In this document: in pieces, positions 55,268-63,826 of the stretch
Position numbering within the stretch: position 1 is the first letter of the stretch
How the letters are laid out: every line of letters begins with the position of its first letter
Source of the DNA: UBA1413 sp037447215
GTDB lineage: Bacteria > Bacteroidota > Bacteroidia > Bacteroidales > Prolixibacteraceae
Assembly (NCBI GenBank): GCA_037447215.1
Contig: JBBIHB010000017.1
Span: 1-64,000 of the forward strand
DNA length: 64,000 nucleotides
Reading direction: 5' to 3'
The notes under the pieces: model-generated
The model's database searches: none
What the model was told of the DNA's origin: nothing
What the model saw: the letters and a program-made list of their open reading frames with translations, nothing else
Program-made: the position numbers and the translations under genes

Positions 55268-55671
55268 TGATATAACACAGTTTGTTATACCTCATCTTCA
55301 AAAAAGCGTCCTGCTCCTGGGCTATCCCGGGATCAAAAAAGCATATAAAAAAACTTTCCGATTTTAGCGTCCAAAAAAACCGGTTAAATCTTTCAAGTGC
55401 ATACCTCTTCACAGAGGGATCAAAAAAATTTAATTATTAGCGTCCAAAAATGAATTAAGAATCGATTTCCTGAATTAATCAGAATTTGGTTTTGCGTCCT
55501 TAATTTCGTCATCTTTATTTGCAATCATTGTGCCATTTGTTAATTTGTTGACATATAGATGAATAAAAATAATATGTAACATTTCGTGTACGATATTTCG
55601 TATTATATACGGATTTTCGTAATATGTTTTGGCGCAATGTATCAATTATCGGTAAGGAAGCATAAATAAAT
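55268..55671. promoter_or_regulatory. Intergenic region with direct repeats upstream of the subtilase
   Basis: No gene is visible in this 400-bp AT-rich gap. It carries two exact copies of TTAGCGTCCAAAAA (55364-55377 and 55437-55450), two of GGGATCAAAAAA (55329-55340, 55416-55427), and four GCGTCC hexamers in all (55306, 55367, 55440, 55494). Further upstream is the palindrome TACGATATTTCGTA (55589-55602) in a stretch with repeated TTTCGT. These may be operator sites for the subtilase gene; no standard promoter was recognised. Confidence 0.45.
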
Positions 55672-56583
55672 CTATTCATTTGAAGTCGTCAAACTCACCG
55701 GAAGATTTACAAACCTTTGGGTAGGATAAGCCCACTGGATATCTGTACATTCACCAAATTGCCGTATAATTTCTTCCCATAAGGTTGCTTCACTTCCCCG
55801 TCGTTTGTGCGGATCGCAAAGATATCTGATGGTCAGACGGATTCCGTTCTCAACAACTGATGTATAAACAATAGGTGTAAGGTATTGATAATGTATCATA
55901 TACATCTTACTGGCCTCTTTTAATTCAAATTGTGCATCAGTCAATAATCCCGATGCCTGGTTTTTTACGATCGATTCGAGAATGGATTTGGCTTTTTGCC
56001 AGTTACTTTCAAAGGTTATTCTGAGCTCAAGTTCGTTCCATATATATTTGAATCCTTGTGTATAATTTGCCTGGGGCTCTGTAAAAACCTTGCCATTCGG
56101 AATGTGGATCACCCTTCCCGTGCTCTGGTCTGCATCAATCCAATTCCCGATTTCCAAAATTGAAAACTGATAAATCCTGAGGTCGATCACATCTCCCTTA
56201 TGTGGCCCAATTTGTATCCTGTCGCCCACAACAAAAGGTTTTCTGAAAATGATGAACAACCATCCGGCAATATTTGCCAGCAGATCTTTCAGGGCGATTG
56301 CAATACCAGCTGAAAGAATTCCTAAAAAAGTTCCAACATGACGGAAAGCATCAATCCAAACCATTCCAATCATCATTAATGCAGCAACCGGCATGATATA
56401 GGAGAAAATATGTTTCCAGAAATATCTGGTCTTCACATTTTCTGTATTGCGCCATACTGTCCTGAGAATCAGCAACCTGATTGCAGAAAGGAAAAGTAGT
56501 ATGATGACCGATATAATTAACTTATATTGTGTTTCTGCCGTAATCCCGGCAAATTCTTCAACCAAAGAAGCAATTCTGTTCAT
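55672..56583 (-). CDS. MscS-family mechanosensitive channel
   Basis: Inner-membrane channel that opens on turgor increase to release solutes. Hydrophobic helices lie at about residues 20-42, 58-78 and 85-112; the last is the pore-lining helix with GILSAGIAIALKDLLANIAGW, followed by the family's beta domain start FRKPFVVGDRIQIGPHKGDV. The C-terminal cytosolic part includes VIHIPNGKVFTEPQANYTQG and ends after TDIQWAYPTQRF. Length 303 is near that of E. coli MscS (286). A second, broken MscS-type gene lies directly upstream on the same strand. Confidence 0.9.
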   Translation of the reverse strand: MNRIASLVEEFAGITAETQYKLIISVIILLFLSAIRLLILRTVWRNTENVKTRYFWKHIFSYIMPVAALMMIGMVWIDAFRHVGTFLGILSAGIAIALKDLLANIAGWLFIIFRKPFVVGDRIQIGPHKGDVIDLRIYQFSILEIGNWIDADQSTGRVIHIPNGKVFTEPQANYTQGFKYIWNELELRITFESNWQKAKSILESIVKNQASGLLTDAQFELKEASKMYMIHYQYLTPIVYTSVVENGIRLTIRYLCDPHKRRGSEATLWEEIIRQFGECTDIQWAYPTQRFVNLPVSLTTSNE

Positions 56584-56691
56584 CCGGTCAATTGGTATCC
56601 TTCCTTAAGGGATTATTTTTGGGCTTAATATACACAATTTTCTTTTGTGCTGTAAATCAGTTTTGCTGATTTTCGACTGAAAGTTTTATGG

Positions 56692-57543
56692 CTAAATTTT
56701 TTCTCCCCAATAATCGGTTACGTGTGGATATGGAATTTCAATGCCCTGGCTGTCAGAAGCTTTTTTGAGCCTTTTCCGGTACTCATGCCACGTCATCCAT
56801 GCTTCCCATTTTTGTTTTAATCCTGGTTTTGATGACAATAGCTCTGTCACCAAAATTGGCAAGACCTATAATTTCGATCGGTTCAAGAATGTCATCCTTA
56901 ATCAAAGCGTTACCAACATTCCGGATCACTTCAACAACCTGGTCGGTATCTTCTTTATAGGCTACCCCGATATAAATGTAATTGCTGACCACCATTCTTT
57001 GGTTCTATTTGACAGGGTTTATAATTTCCCATACTGAAATATATACACAATTCCATCCACATCACGAAGTGTAATTGTGGGCAATTCAATACGTCCGCCC
57101 AATCCGGCAGTGCCGTTTATCCTAACTACATCGCCCGTACGCACCTGATATTCGAGCAACAAGAGAAAACCGGATATAAAATCGCCAACAAGCTCCTGTG
57201 CTCGAAAACAAATGGCTAAACCCAAAATACAGGCACCTGCAATCAATGCGGCAATGCCGAGTCCAAGCCTGCGTAATATGATTATGGTAAAAATCCTATA
57301 TATGACAATTTTACCTATCCCTTCCAGAATGCCTGTAAGTGTATTGATCCTTTTTTCCTATTCAATAGATTCTTCTTCATGAGCTAATCTTTCCCTGCTG
57401 ATCAGCAATCTGTTCAACCACCTGAAAAGCATCTGGTTAATCCGCAGCAAAGTGAACTTGATATTCAGGCTAATCAGAATAACCAGAAAATCGCAGGTTA
57501 CCATTTTCAAGAATGCTGAAATTAATTCGCTCCAAACTCGGTA
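56692..57543 (-). pseudogene. MscS-family channel, disrupted
   Basis: A second mechanosensitive channel gene in pieces. The N-terminal part (MVTCDFLVILISLNIKF, then RLAHEEESIE) meets TAG at 57358-57360 where Gln is expected, and resumes in frame with EKRINTLTGILEGIGKIVIY and ELVGDFISGFLLLLEYQVRT. A stop follows at GKL (about 57019), then TLSNRTKEWW in the same frame; the code moves to a second frame (VVSNYIYIGVAYKEDTDQVV) and finally a third (LKQKWEAWMTWHEYRKRLKK, then YPHVTDYWGEKI) to TAG at 56692-56694. So at least two stops and two frameshifts are present. The MscS beta-domain residues remain readable (VRTGDVVRINGTAG). It may have become redundant beside the intact channel gene. Confidence 0.85.
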
Positions 57544-57649
57544 TTAAATATTTTTCGATGGATTATTTACATTTGAGATTTATACCAGATATGCTAAAAA
57601 TTGCCAAAAAATTCAAAAAACAAAAAATGAAAACCACTATGTTCGACTG

Positions 57650-57678
57650 AAATAAAAAAGGCCACAATTTATGCGGCC
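57650..57678 (-). terminator. Intrinsic terminator of the nqr operon
   Basis: On the minus strand GGCCGC and GTGGCC (6-bp stem with one G-U pair) enclose a 7-nt loop, followed by TTTTTTATTT. It lies 25 bp beyond the nqrF stop codon, at the end of the six-gene operon. Confidence 0.75.
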
Positions 57679-57702
57679 TCTTATTTCTATTTTTTTAAGG
57701 TA

Positions 57703-58965
57703 TTAACCACCAAAATCGTCGAAAGCAATATTCTCGGATGGTACCCCAAGGTCGAACAGCATTTTTTGGACTGCATCGTTCATCATGGGAGGGCCACAAA
57801 GATAGTAATCAATTTCCTCGGGTTCTTCGTGCTTGGTAAGATATTGATCGTAAATTACCTGGTGGATGAAGCCCGTGGGGCCTGTCCAATTGTCTTCGGG
57901 TTTTGGCTCAGAAAGGGCAAGATGAAAATGAAAATTCGGAAAGTTTTTTTCTATATCCCTGTACTGCTCATAATAGAAAACTTCGCGCCACGAACGTGCT
58001 CCATACCAGAATGTAACTTTCTTTTTGGTTTCCTTAATGGTATGGAATAAGTGGAACAGGTGTGACCGCATGGGTGCCATACCTGCACCGCCGCCTATAA
58101 ACATCATTTCATTATCGTTATTTTTAAGGAAGAATTCACCGAATGGACCCGATACCATTACCTTATCGCCCGGTTTGCGCGAGAATATAAATGAAGAACA
58201 AACGCCAGGGTTTACATTTTTAAACCGGTTATTGGCACGGTCCCATGGTGGTGTTGCAATTCGGATATTGAGCATTACTATATTTCCTTCGGCAGGGTGA
58301 TTAGCCATGGAATAGGCCCTGAAGGTTGGTTCCGGATTTTTCATTTTCAAGTCGAACATGCCAAATTTCTCCCATTCTTCCCTGAATTCGGGTTGAACTT
58401 CAATATCTTTAAAGTCAACTTCAATTTTTGGAACATCTATTTGAATGTATCCTCCCGATTTAAAATCGAGTGTTTCCCCTTCGGGTAATTTTACAACAAA
58501 TTCTTTGATAAATGTGGCAACATTACGGTTAGAAACTACGGTACATTCCCATTTTTTTACACCCAGGATTTCATGGTGCATGTGTACTTTAAGGTTCTCT
58601 TTTACTTTAACCTGACAGGCTAAACGCCAGTTGTCGTTCTGTTCTTTTCGGGTAAAGAAACCGGTTTCGGTAGGTAAAATGGAACCGCCACCTTCCACAA
58701 TCTGGCAACGGCACATGCCACAAGTGCCACCCCCACCGCATGCCGATGGCAAGATAACTTTTGCATTGCTGAGCGTTGTAAGCAGGGTGCTTCCTGGTTC
58801 AACCTCGATTTCTTTATAACCATCGTTTATATCAATTTTTACTATCCCCGATGGCATCAGCTTTTTCTTTGCATAAAGCAAAATTGCTACCAGCAGGATA
58901 GTTACCAGCAGGAATACCACCACGCTGGAAATAATTACTGTAGTCTGAGTTGACAATAATATCAT
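57703..58965 (-). CDS. nqrF: Na+-NQR subunit F, NADH-oxidising
   Basis: Entry subunit of the sodium-pumping NADH:quinone oxidoreductase; it takes a hydride from NADH onto FAD and passes electrons to a 2Fe-2S centre. One N-terminal membrane helix (residues 9-31) anchors it. The ferredoxin cysteines are Cys76, Cys82, Cys85 and Cys117, a constant offset of six from the Vibrio cholerae residues. The FAD motif is RAYSMAN and the NADH-binding motif is GGGAGMAPMRSHL, with the usual CGPPMMNDAV and a terminal FDDFGG. Length 420 is slightly above the 408 of Vibrio. Last gene of the operon, 19 bp after nqrE. Confidence 0.98.
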   Translation of the reverse strand: MILLSTQTTVIISSVVVFLLVTILLVAILLYAKKKLMPSGIVKIDINDGYKEIEVEPGSTLLTTLSNAKVILPSACGGGGTCGMCRCQIVEGGGSILPTETGFFTRKEQNDNWRLACQVKVKENLKVHMHHEILGVKKWECTVVSNRNVATFIKEFVVKLPEGETLDFKSGGYIQIDVPKIEVDFKDIEVQPEFREEWEKFGMFDLKMKNPEPTFRAYSMANHPAEGNIVMLNIRIATPPWDRANNRFKNVNPGVCSSFIFSRKPGDKVMVSGPFGEFFLKNNDNEMMFIGGGAGMAPMRSHLFHLFHTIKETKKKVTFWYGARSWREVFYYEQYRDIEKNFPNFHFHLALSEPKPEDNWTGPTGFIHQVIYDQYLTKHEEPEEIDYYLCGPPMMNDAVQKMLFDLGVPSENIAFDDFGG

Positions 58966-58984
58966 CGTTCAGAATTTTTATTCA

Positions 58985-59602
58985 TTATAGTTTAATTCCC
59001 ATAAAGCCCATGAAAGCAAGCCCCATCAGGCCGGTAACAATAAAAGTAATACCAAGTCCACGCAGTGGTGCAGGAATATTTGAATATTGAATTTTTTCCC
59101 GGATTGCAGCTATGCCAACAATTGCCAGAAACCAACCAAACCCTGATCCGAGCCCATAAACAGTGGCTTCACCAATATTGTGAAAAGCTTTTTGTTGCAT
59201 AAAAAGCGATCCGCCGAGAATGGCACAGTTAACTGCAATTAAGGGAAGGAATATTCCAAGCTGGGTATAAAGGACCGGAGCAAATTTCTCAACAATCATC
59301 TCAACCAATTGCACCATAGAGGCGATTACTGCAATAAACATTATGAAGCTCAAAAAGCTGAGGTCAACTTCAGAAAATGCAGGCCCAAGCCATTTCATTG
59401 CCCCTTCAGCCAATACAAAATTTTCGAGCAGATAGTTCACGGGTAAAGTGATACCAAGTACAAATATAACAGCAATCCCTAATCCTGTTGCGGTTTTTAC
59501 CGATTTCGATACTGCAAGATACGAACACATGCCCAAAAAGTAGGCAAAAACCATATTCTCGATAAATATCGATTTTACAAATATGTTAATCAGATTTTCC
59601 AT
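58985..59602 (-). CDS. nqrE: Na+-NQR subunit E
   Basis: Six-helix membrane subunit that, with NqrD, holds a 2Fe-2S centre in the middle of the membrane and forms part of the ion path. The cluster cysteines are expected in YFLGMCSYLAVS (N-terminal half) and NCAILGGSLFM (C-terminal half), both present. The inverted-repeat relation to NqrD is visible. Length 205 is close to the Vibrio subunit (198). It follows nqrD by 19 bp. Confidence 0.97.
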   Translation of the reverse strand: MENLINIFVKSIFIENMVFAYFLGMCSYLAVSKSVKTATGLGIAVIFVLGITLPVNYLLENFVLAEGAMKWLGPAFSEVDLSFLSFIMFIAVIASMVQLVEMIVEKFAPVLYTQLGIFLPLIAVNCAILGGSLFMQQKAFHNIGEATVYGLGSGFGWFLAIVGIAAIREKIQYSNIPAPLRGLGITFIVTGLMGLAFMGFMGIKL

Positions 59603-59621
59603 AATCGAAGATATTTACAGG

Positions 59622-60272
59622 TTAGTTTTCAATTAGCTTGCGGTTGCGGCTACGTTGAACCCATATAATAATTCCCATAGTTATAAGGGCCATAGGGGGC
59701 AAAATCATCATACCGTTGTTTTCGTAAAAGCCACCATTGGCAATATACCAGCTATCGGGGATTATCTGATAACCCCATATTGATCCTGAACCGAAAAGTT
59801 CTCTGAAGAACCCGACGATAACCAATATTACCCCATAACCGGCAGCATTTCCAACACCATCGAGGAACGACTGCCATGGCCTATTGCCTAAAGCAAATGC
59901 TTCGAGTCGTCCCATTATAATACAGTTTGTAATAATCAACCCGACAAATACAGAAAGTTGTTTGGAAACATCGTAAACAAATGCTTTCAGAACCTGATCA
60001 ACGAGGATTACCAGAGCAGCAATTACGACCAGTTGTACAATTATCCGGATACGGTTAGGAATGGTATTCCTAAGTAATGAGATGATTACATTGGCAAAAG
60101 CCAGGACAGCTATAACTGAAATAGACATAACCACTGCTGGTTTTAACTGGGCTGTTACCGCCAATGCCGAGCAAATACCCAGGACCTGAACCGTAATCGG
60201 GTTGCTGTCATTAAGTGGATCGGTAAGCAGTTTCAGGTTTTTCTTTGAGAACATAGGGTCTTTTTCGCTCAT
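59622..60272 (-). CDS. nqrD: Na+-NQR subunit D
   Basis: Six-helix partner of NqrE; each contributes two cysteines to the intramembrane 2Fe-2S centre. The expected cysteines are in VQVLGICSALAVT and LIITNCIIMGRLEAFA. The soluble N-terminus (SEKDPMFSKKNLKLLTDPLN) is typical. Length 216 against about 210 in Vibrio. The start is 2 bp after the nqrC stop, so translation is probably coupled. Confidence 0.97.
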   Translation of the reverse strand: MSEKDPMFSKKNLKLLTDPLNDSNPITVQVLGICSALAVTAQLKPAVVMSISVIAVLAFANVIISLLRNTIPNRIRIIVQLVVIAALVILVDQVLKAFVYDVSKQLSVFVGLIITNCIIMGRLEAFALGNRPWQSFLDGVGNAAGYGVILVIVGFFRELFGSGSIWGYQIIPDSWYIANGGFYENNGMMILPPMALITMGIIIWVQRSRNRKLIEN

Positions 60273-60274
60273 GG

Positions 60275-60973
60275 CTATGATTTTTTCCGGATTATAAAAT
60301 TCTGATAACTTTTCAAATCATCAAGCAGCATCTGCTCAAGGCCTTTGCTGGTAATGGTCCCGCCCGAAATGGCGTCAACGCTGTGTTCGGCAGGTGCCGA
60401 TTCGCTTGGTTTAGCCACAATGATCGACACCAGGTTCCCGGCTGCATCAAATATGGTTTTTCCTTTGAATGGTTCCTGAAAGGCAGGTGTGGAAATTTCG
60501 GCACCCAGGCCCGGGGTTTCCCCCTGATGGTCGAAATTGGCCCCATAAATGGTGTTCAGATCGTCGTTTAAAGAAATATATCCCCATATTGGGCCCCAAA
60601 GGCCTGCTCCCCTCAAAGGGAAAATGTACTTGAGCCCATCGTCGGTCTGAAATTCGAAAACTGGTAATAGCCGCTGTTCCAAAGGTCTGGTTTTCTGGAG
60701 CCTCAGGTCAACATCAAATGCGTTTCCTTCAATAACCTCGCCCTTATGGTTCACCACGTAGGAATTGACAATTTTCTGGGAATAAATTTCGTCAGCATTC
60801 TTTGCAGTGGCTGCAATATTAACCGAAGAAAGAATATTCTGCTTTTTTTCGATCTCCATGTTTTTTTTCTGCATGGGCTTCAGAGCCATAGCGGCAATTG
60901 AAAGAATAGCCGCCACCAGAATTACCATCACCGATGCATATATAAATGTATAATTATTGCTGTTTCTGTCCAT
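60275..60973 (-). CDS. nqrC: Na+-NQR subunit C, covalent FMN carrier
   Basis: Membrane-anchored subunit whose periplasmic domain carries FMN bound to threonine. One helix (residues 9-30) is followed by a soluble alpha/beta domain. The ApbE target motif is DAISGGT at residues 200-206, with Thr206 as the flavin site; the third Gly in place of the more usual Ala (SGAT) is a mild variation. RGAGLWGPIWGYISL and GETPGLGAEISTP are other conserved blocks. Length 232 is a little short compared with 257 in Vibrio. Confidence 0.97.
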   Translation of the reverse strand: MDRNSNNYTFIYASVMVILVAAILSIAAMALKPMQKKNMEIEKKQNILSSVNIAATAKNADEIYSQKIVNSYVVNHKGEVIEGNAFDVDLRLQKTRPLEQRLLPVFEFQTDDGLKYIFPLRGAGLWGPIWGYISLNDDLNTIYGANFDHQGETPGLGAEISTPAFQEPFKGKTIFDAAGNLVSIIVAKPSESAPAEHSVDAISGGTITSKGLEQMLLDDLKSYQNFIIRKKS

Positions 60974-60991
60974 AACTGTAATTTTTAAACA

Positions 60992-62194
60992 TTAAGCTGC
61001 AATTTTTACCCTTTTCAGGCGTCGTTTGATATTGGCCTCAACCACATAGTGGTCAATAAGCGGCGCAAAGGTATTCATCAACAGTATGGCAAGCATCATG
61101 CCTTCCGGATAGGCCGGGTTTACCACCCTGAATAGTATAGCAGTAATACCGATAAGAAACCCATATATCCATTTACCGGTTTCGGTTTGCGCAGCTGAAA
61201 CAGGATCGGTAGCCATAAACACAGCTCCAAAAGCAAACCCTCCGATAATGAGATGGTGCCAGAACGGCATAGCAAAATAGGTGGCAACGGCAGGAGATAA
61301 TCCTGATATTCCTGAGAAAAGGTTTAGGATAATTCCCATAACCAGACCCCCTGCAACTGTGGAAACCATAATTTTCCAACTCCCGATACCTGTAATGATC
61401 AGGAAAAATGCCCCAAGCAATATGGCAAGGGTCGAAGTTTCGCCAATAGAGCCGGGAATTAACCCTATAAATGCATCGAAAACATTGAATGCAGTATTTC
61501 CGGCAGCGGCATCGGCCATAATGGTTGCACCGGTAAAACCATCAATAACTTTATCGGAATCTTTCAGTGCAATCCAAACTTTGTCGCCCGACATCTGGGC
61601 AGGATAGGCAAAAAACAGAAAAGCCCTTGCCAAAAGGGCAGGGTTCCAAATGTTCATACCAGTACCTCCGAAAACCTCTTTGCCGAATATTACAGCAAAT
61701 GCAGTGGCAACGGCTACCATCCAGAGAGGGGTATTTATAGGCATAATGAGCGGGATAAGCATCCCCGAAACCAGGAATCCTTCGTTGACTTCGTGCCCAC
61801 GCATCTGGGCAAAAGCAAATTCAATTCCAAGCCCGGTAACATAAGATACAATAACAATCGGCAGCACTTTTAACAAACCATAAATGAATACGGTAATAAA
61901 ACTGGTGGATGCCAGTTCACCTATTGCTTTGAAATGCTGATATCCAATGTTGTACATACCAAAAATCAAGGCCGGTAAAAGGGCAATGATTACAAATGAC
62001 ATGGTACGTTTCAGGTCTATGCTGTCGTGTATATGGCTTCCCGATCGGGATGTATTTTTGGGTACAAAAGCCAATGTGAAGAAGGCATCGTGCGTAGAAT
62101 GCAACCAATGGTATTTGGCTCCTTTCTGCACGTATGGCTTTGTTTTTTCGAAAAAGTTCCTGAGCGCTTTCATTTTTTTTTGAATTTTATGCAA
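60992..62194 (-). CDS. nqrB: Na+-NQR subunit B, sodium-translocating core
   Basis: Ten-helix membrane subunit that carries covalent FMN, binds riboflavin and the ubiquinone site, and forms the sodium path. The flavin site is Thr224 in DGFTGAT (residues 218-224), the recognition motif of ApbE. Other blocks are GHEVNEGFLVSGMLIPLIMP, FGGTGMNIWNPALLARAF, and NPAYPEGMMLAILLMN near the end. The N-terminal soluble stretch (residues 1-60) is as in other NqrB proteins. Length 400 (Vibrio 415). It begins 11 bp after nqrA. Confidence 0.98.
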   Translation of the reverse strand: MHKIQKKMKALRNFFEKTKPYVQKGAKYHWLHSTHDAFFTLAFVPKNTSRSGSHIHDSIDLKRTMSFVIIALLPALIFGMYNIGYQHFKAIGELASTSFITVFIYGLLKVLPIVIVSYVTGLGIEFAFAQMRGHEVNEGFLVSGMLIPLIMPINTPLWMVAVATAFAVIFGKEVFGGTGMNIWNPALLARAFLFFAYPAQMSGDKVWIALKDSDKVIDGFTGATIMADAAAGNTAFNVFDAFIGLIPGSIGETSTLAILLGAFFLIITGIGSWKIMVSTVAGGLVMGIILNLFSGISGLSPAVATYFAMPFWHHLIIGGFAFGAVFMATDPVSAAQTETGKWIYGFLIGITAILFRVVNPAYPEGMMLAILLMNTFAPLIDHYVVEANIKRRLKRVKIAA

Positions 62195-62205
62195 ATTTCA
62201 GTTTA

Positions 62206-63558
62206 TTACCCGAGTTCCTGTACCATAACATTAATTCCTTTCCGAAGAATATCCTGAACGTGGATTTTTGATGTACAGGCAAATTCACAGAGGGCAAGGT
62301 CTTCTTCGATTACTTCATAAATTCCAAGTTGCTCCATTTTGTCAATATCGTTTACAAGAACCGATTTCAGGAGATGGACAGGCAAAATATCCATGGGGAG
62401 TAATTTTTCGTATTCCCCCGACATTACGAAAGCCCTTTCTCCCCCATGAAGTTTGGCAGTGAGTTCGTATTCTTTTTTGGGGAAAAGAGATGACAGGAAT
62501 GTTTTACCTGCACTGTACTTATCAATACCGGGGAGGGCCCATCCCAAAAATTCATAATCGTCACCTTCGGGGATCACTGTTATCTGATTGTCGTAAAAAC
62601 CTAAAAAATTATCGCAGATCAATCTGGATCCAGTCAACGGATTGCCACTAATGATCCTTACTTTCAGCTTTTCTGAAAGTTTTCCCTCAATTATTGGACA
62701 TAACCGTGTTCCCGACTTTACCTGAACATATTTGGGATTTATCACCTCTGAACCTGTTAGGGCTATAATTTTGGTAAAATCAACCTTGCCGGTTTCAAAA
62801 AGGCGTCCAATAAAAATCACGTCCTGAGGATTGATGGTCCAAACAGTTTCGCTTTTATTTACCGGTGCAATATGGTGTATTTGTATTCCCACGTTTCCCG
62901 CCGGATGGGGACCATCAAAAAAGTTGATTTCAATTCCGGTGGTATTTTTAAAAATTGAGTTTTCATTATGAGCAGGTAAACCCAAATAGATTTTCCCTGG
63001 GGTAAGCTTTTTCAGGGCATTAATTCCTGTTTGAAACAGTTTTTCCTGTCCTTTTAAGACAAATTCATAATCTGGGGCGAGTGGAGCTGTATCAAATCCT
63101 GAAATAAAAATATCGCGGGGAGTTTCATCCGGTCGGGCCACAATCCCATAGGGACGGCGTTTTATGAAAGGCCACATCCCGCTTTTCAGCAGTTTTTGCC
63201 TGATTTCCTCATGATCAAGTGCAACAGGATCGGCTTTCCCAAAATCAATGGAGTCAAGCTTCTTATCATTATCAACAATAATTTCCAGAATTTTCCGGCG
63301 CTCTCCCCTGTTGACAAGCGAAACAACGCCCGACACAGGCGAAACAAAATAAACCTCCGGATGGTATTTGTCGTAGAACAACACCTCACCTGCTTTTACC
63401 TCCTGCCCCTGCTTCACTGATAACCTTGGAGTCAATCCCGCAAAATCGGTGGGTTTTATGGCGTATTGATCAGCGTCGGGAGCTTTTTCAAGAATTGCTT
63501 CAGCTTTTCCCTTCAGCTTGATTTTCAGCCCTTTTCTGAGTTTTATCGTTTTCGACAT
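62206..63558 (-). CDS. nqrA: Na+-NQR subunit A
   Basis: Soluble cytosolic subunit that contributes to the quinone site. The family opening KLRKGLKIKLKGKAE with the RnfC-like barrel-sandwich hybrid (SVKQGQEVKAGEVLFYDK, VSPVSGVVSLVNRGERRKIL) is clear, followed by RRPYGIVARPDETPRDIFIS and VGIQIHHIAPVNKSETVWTI. The C-terminus reads FACTSKIHVQDILRKGINVM. Length 450 matches Vibrio (446). First gene of nqrABCDEF, with a canonical promoter about 30 bp upstream. Confidence 0.98.
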   Translation of the reverse strand: MSKTIKLRKGLKIKLKGKAEAILEKAPDADQYAIKPTDFAGLTPRLSVKQGQEVKAGEVLFYDKYHPEVYFVSPVSGVVSLVNRGERRKILEIIVDNDKKLDSIDFGKADPVALDHEEIRQKLLKSGMWPFIKRRPYGIVARPDETPRDIFISGFDTAPLAPDYEFVLKGQEKLFQTGINALKKLTPGKIYLGLPAHNENSIFKNTTGIEINFFDGPHPAGNVGIQIHHIAPVNKSETVWTINPQDVIFIGRLFETGKVDFTKIIALTGSEVINPKYVQVKSGTRLCPIIEGKLSEKLKVRIISGNPLTGSRLICDNFLGFYDNQITVIPEGDDYEFLGWALPGIDKYSAGKTFLSSLFPKKEYELTAKLHGGERAFVMSGEYEKLLPMDILPVHLLKSVLVNDIDKMEQLGIYEVIEEDLALCEFACTSKIHVQDILRKGINVMVQELG

Positions 63559-63589
63559 ATTTGATTTGAATTAATTTCAATATTGAACG

Positions 63590-63619
63590 CAAAAGTACGT
63601 AAAATGAAAAATTCTTCAA
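63590..63619 (-). promoter_or_regulatory. Promoter of the nqr operon
   Basis: On the minus strand TTG (63617-63619) is followed after exactly 19 bp by TACTTTTG (63590-63597), matching the Bacteroidota -33/-7 consensus TTG-N19-TAnnTTTG. The -7 element ends 31 bp before the nqrA start codon. Confidence 0.75.
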
Positions 63620-63772
63620 TATAACATCAATTTATTCATTCAAGTTTCAAAATATACAGATATTTTAATTCGTTATCTCTGCAAGAATGAGGACTAAAAT
63701 TAATATGAATATCTCTTATTCAGTAAATTTACATGAAGTTTTTAATTATATCAAATGTAAATAAATGATTAA

Positions 63773-63802
63773 TTGCCAATTACGGTTAGGGTATTATTTT
63801 TG
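63773..63802 (+). promoter_or_regulatory. Promoter of the T9SS plug-like gene
   Basis: TTG (63773-63775) is followed after exactly 19 bp by TATTTTTG (63795-63802), the same consensus as the divergent nqr promoter. The start codon is 24 bp further on. Confidence 0.7.
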
Positions 63803-63826
63803 TCGGCGAGTTTAAAAAATCCTGTT

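Noticed and set aside
7256..57360. Recoding of TAG as glutamine, suggested by CAG-to-TAG changes at 7256 and 57358
   Set aside because: Genuine genes in the window (sugar dehydrogenase, BtpA-like) end with TAG, and both affected loci also carry frameshifts, so they are pseudogenes.
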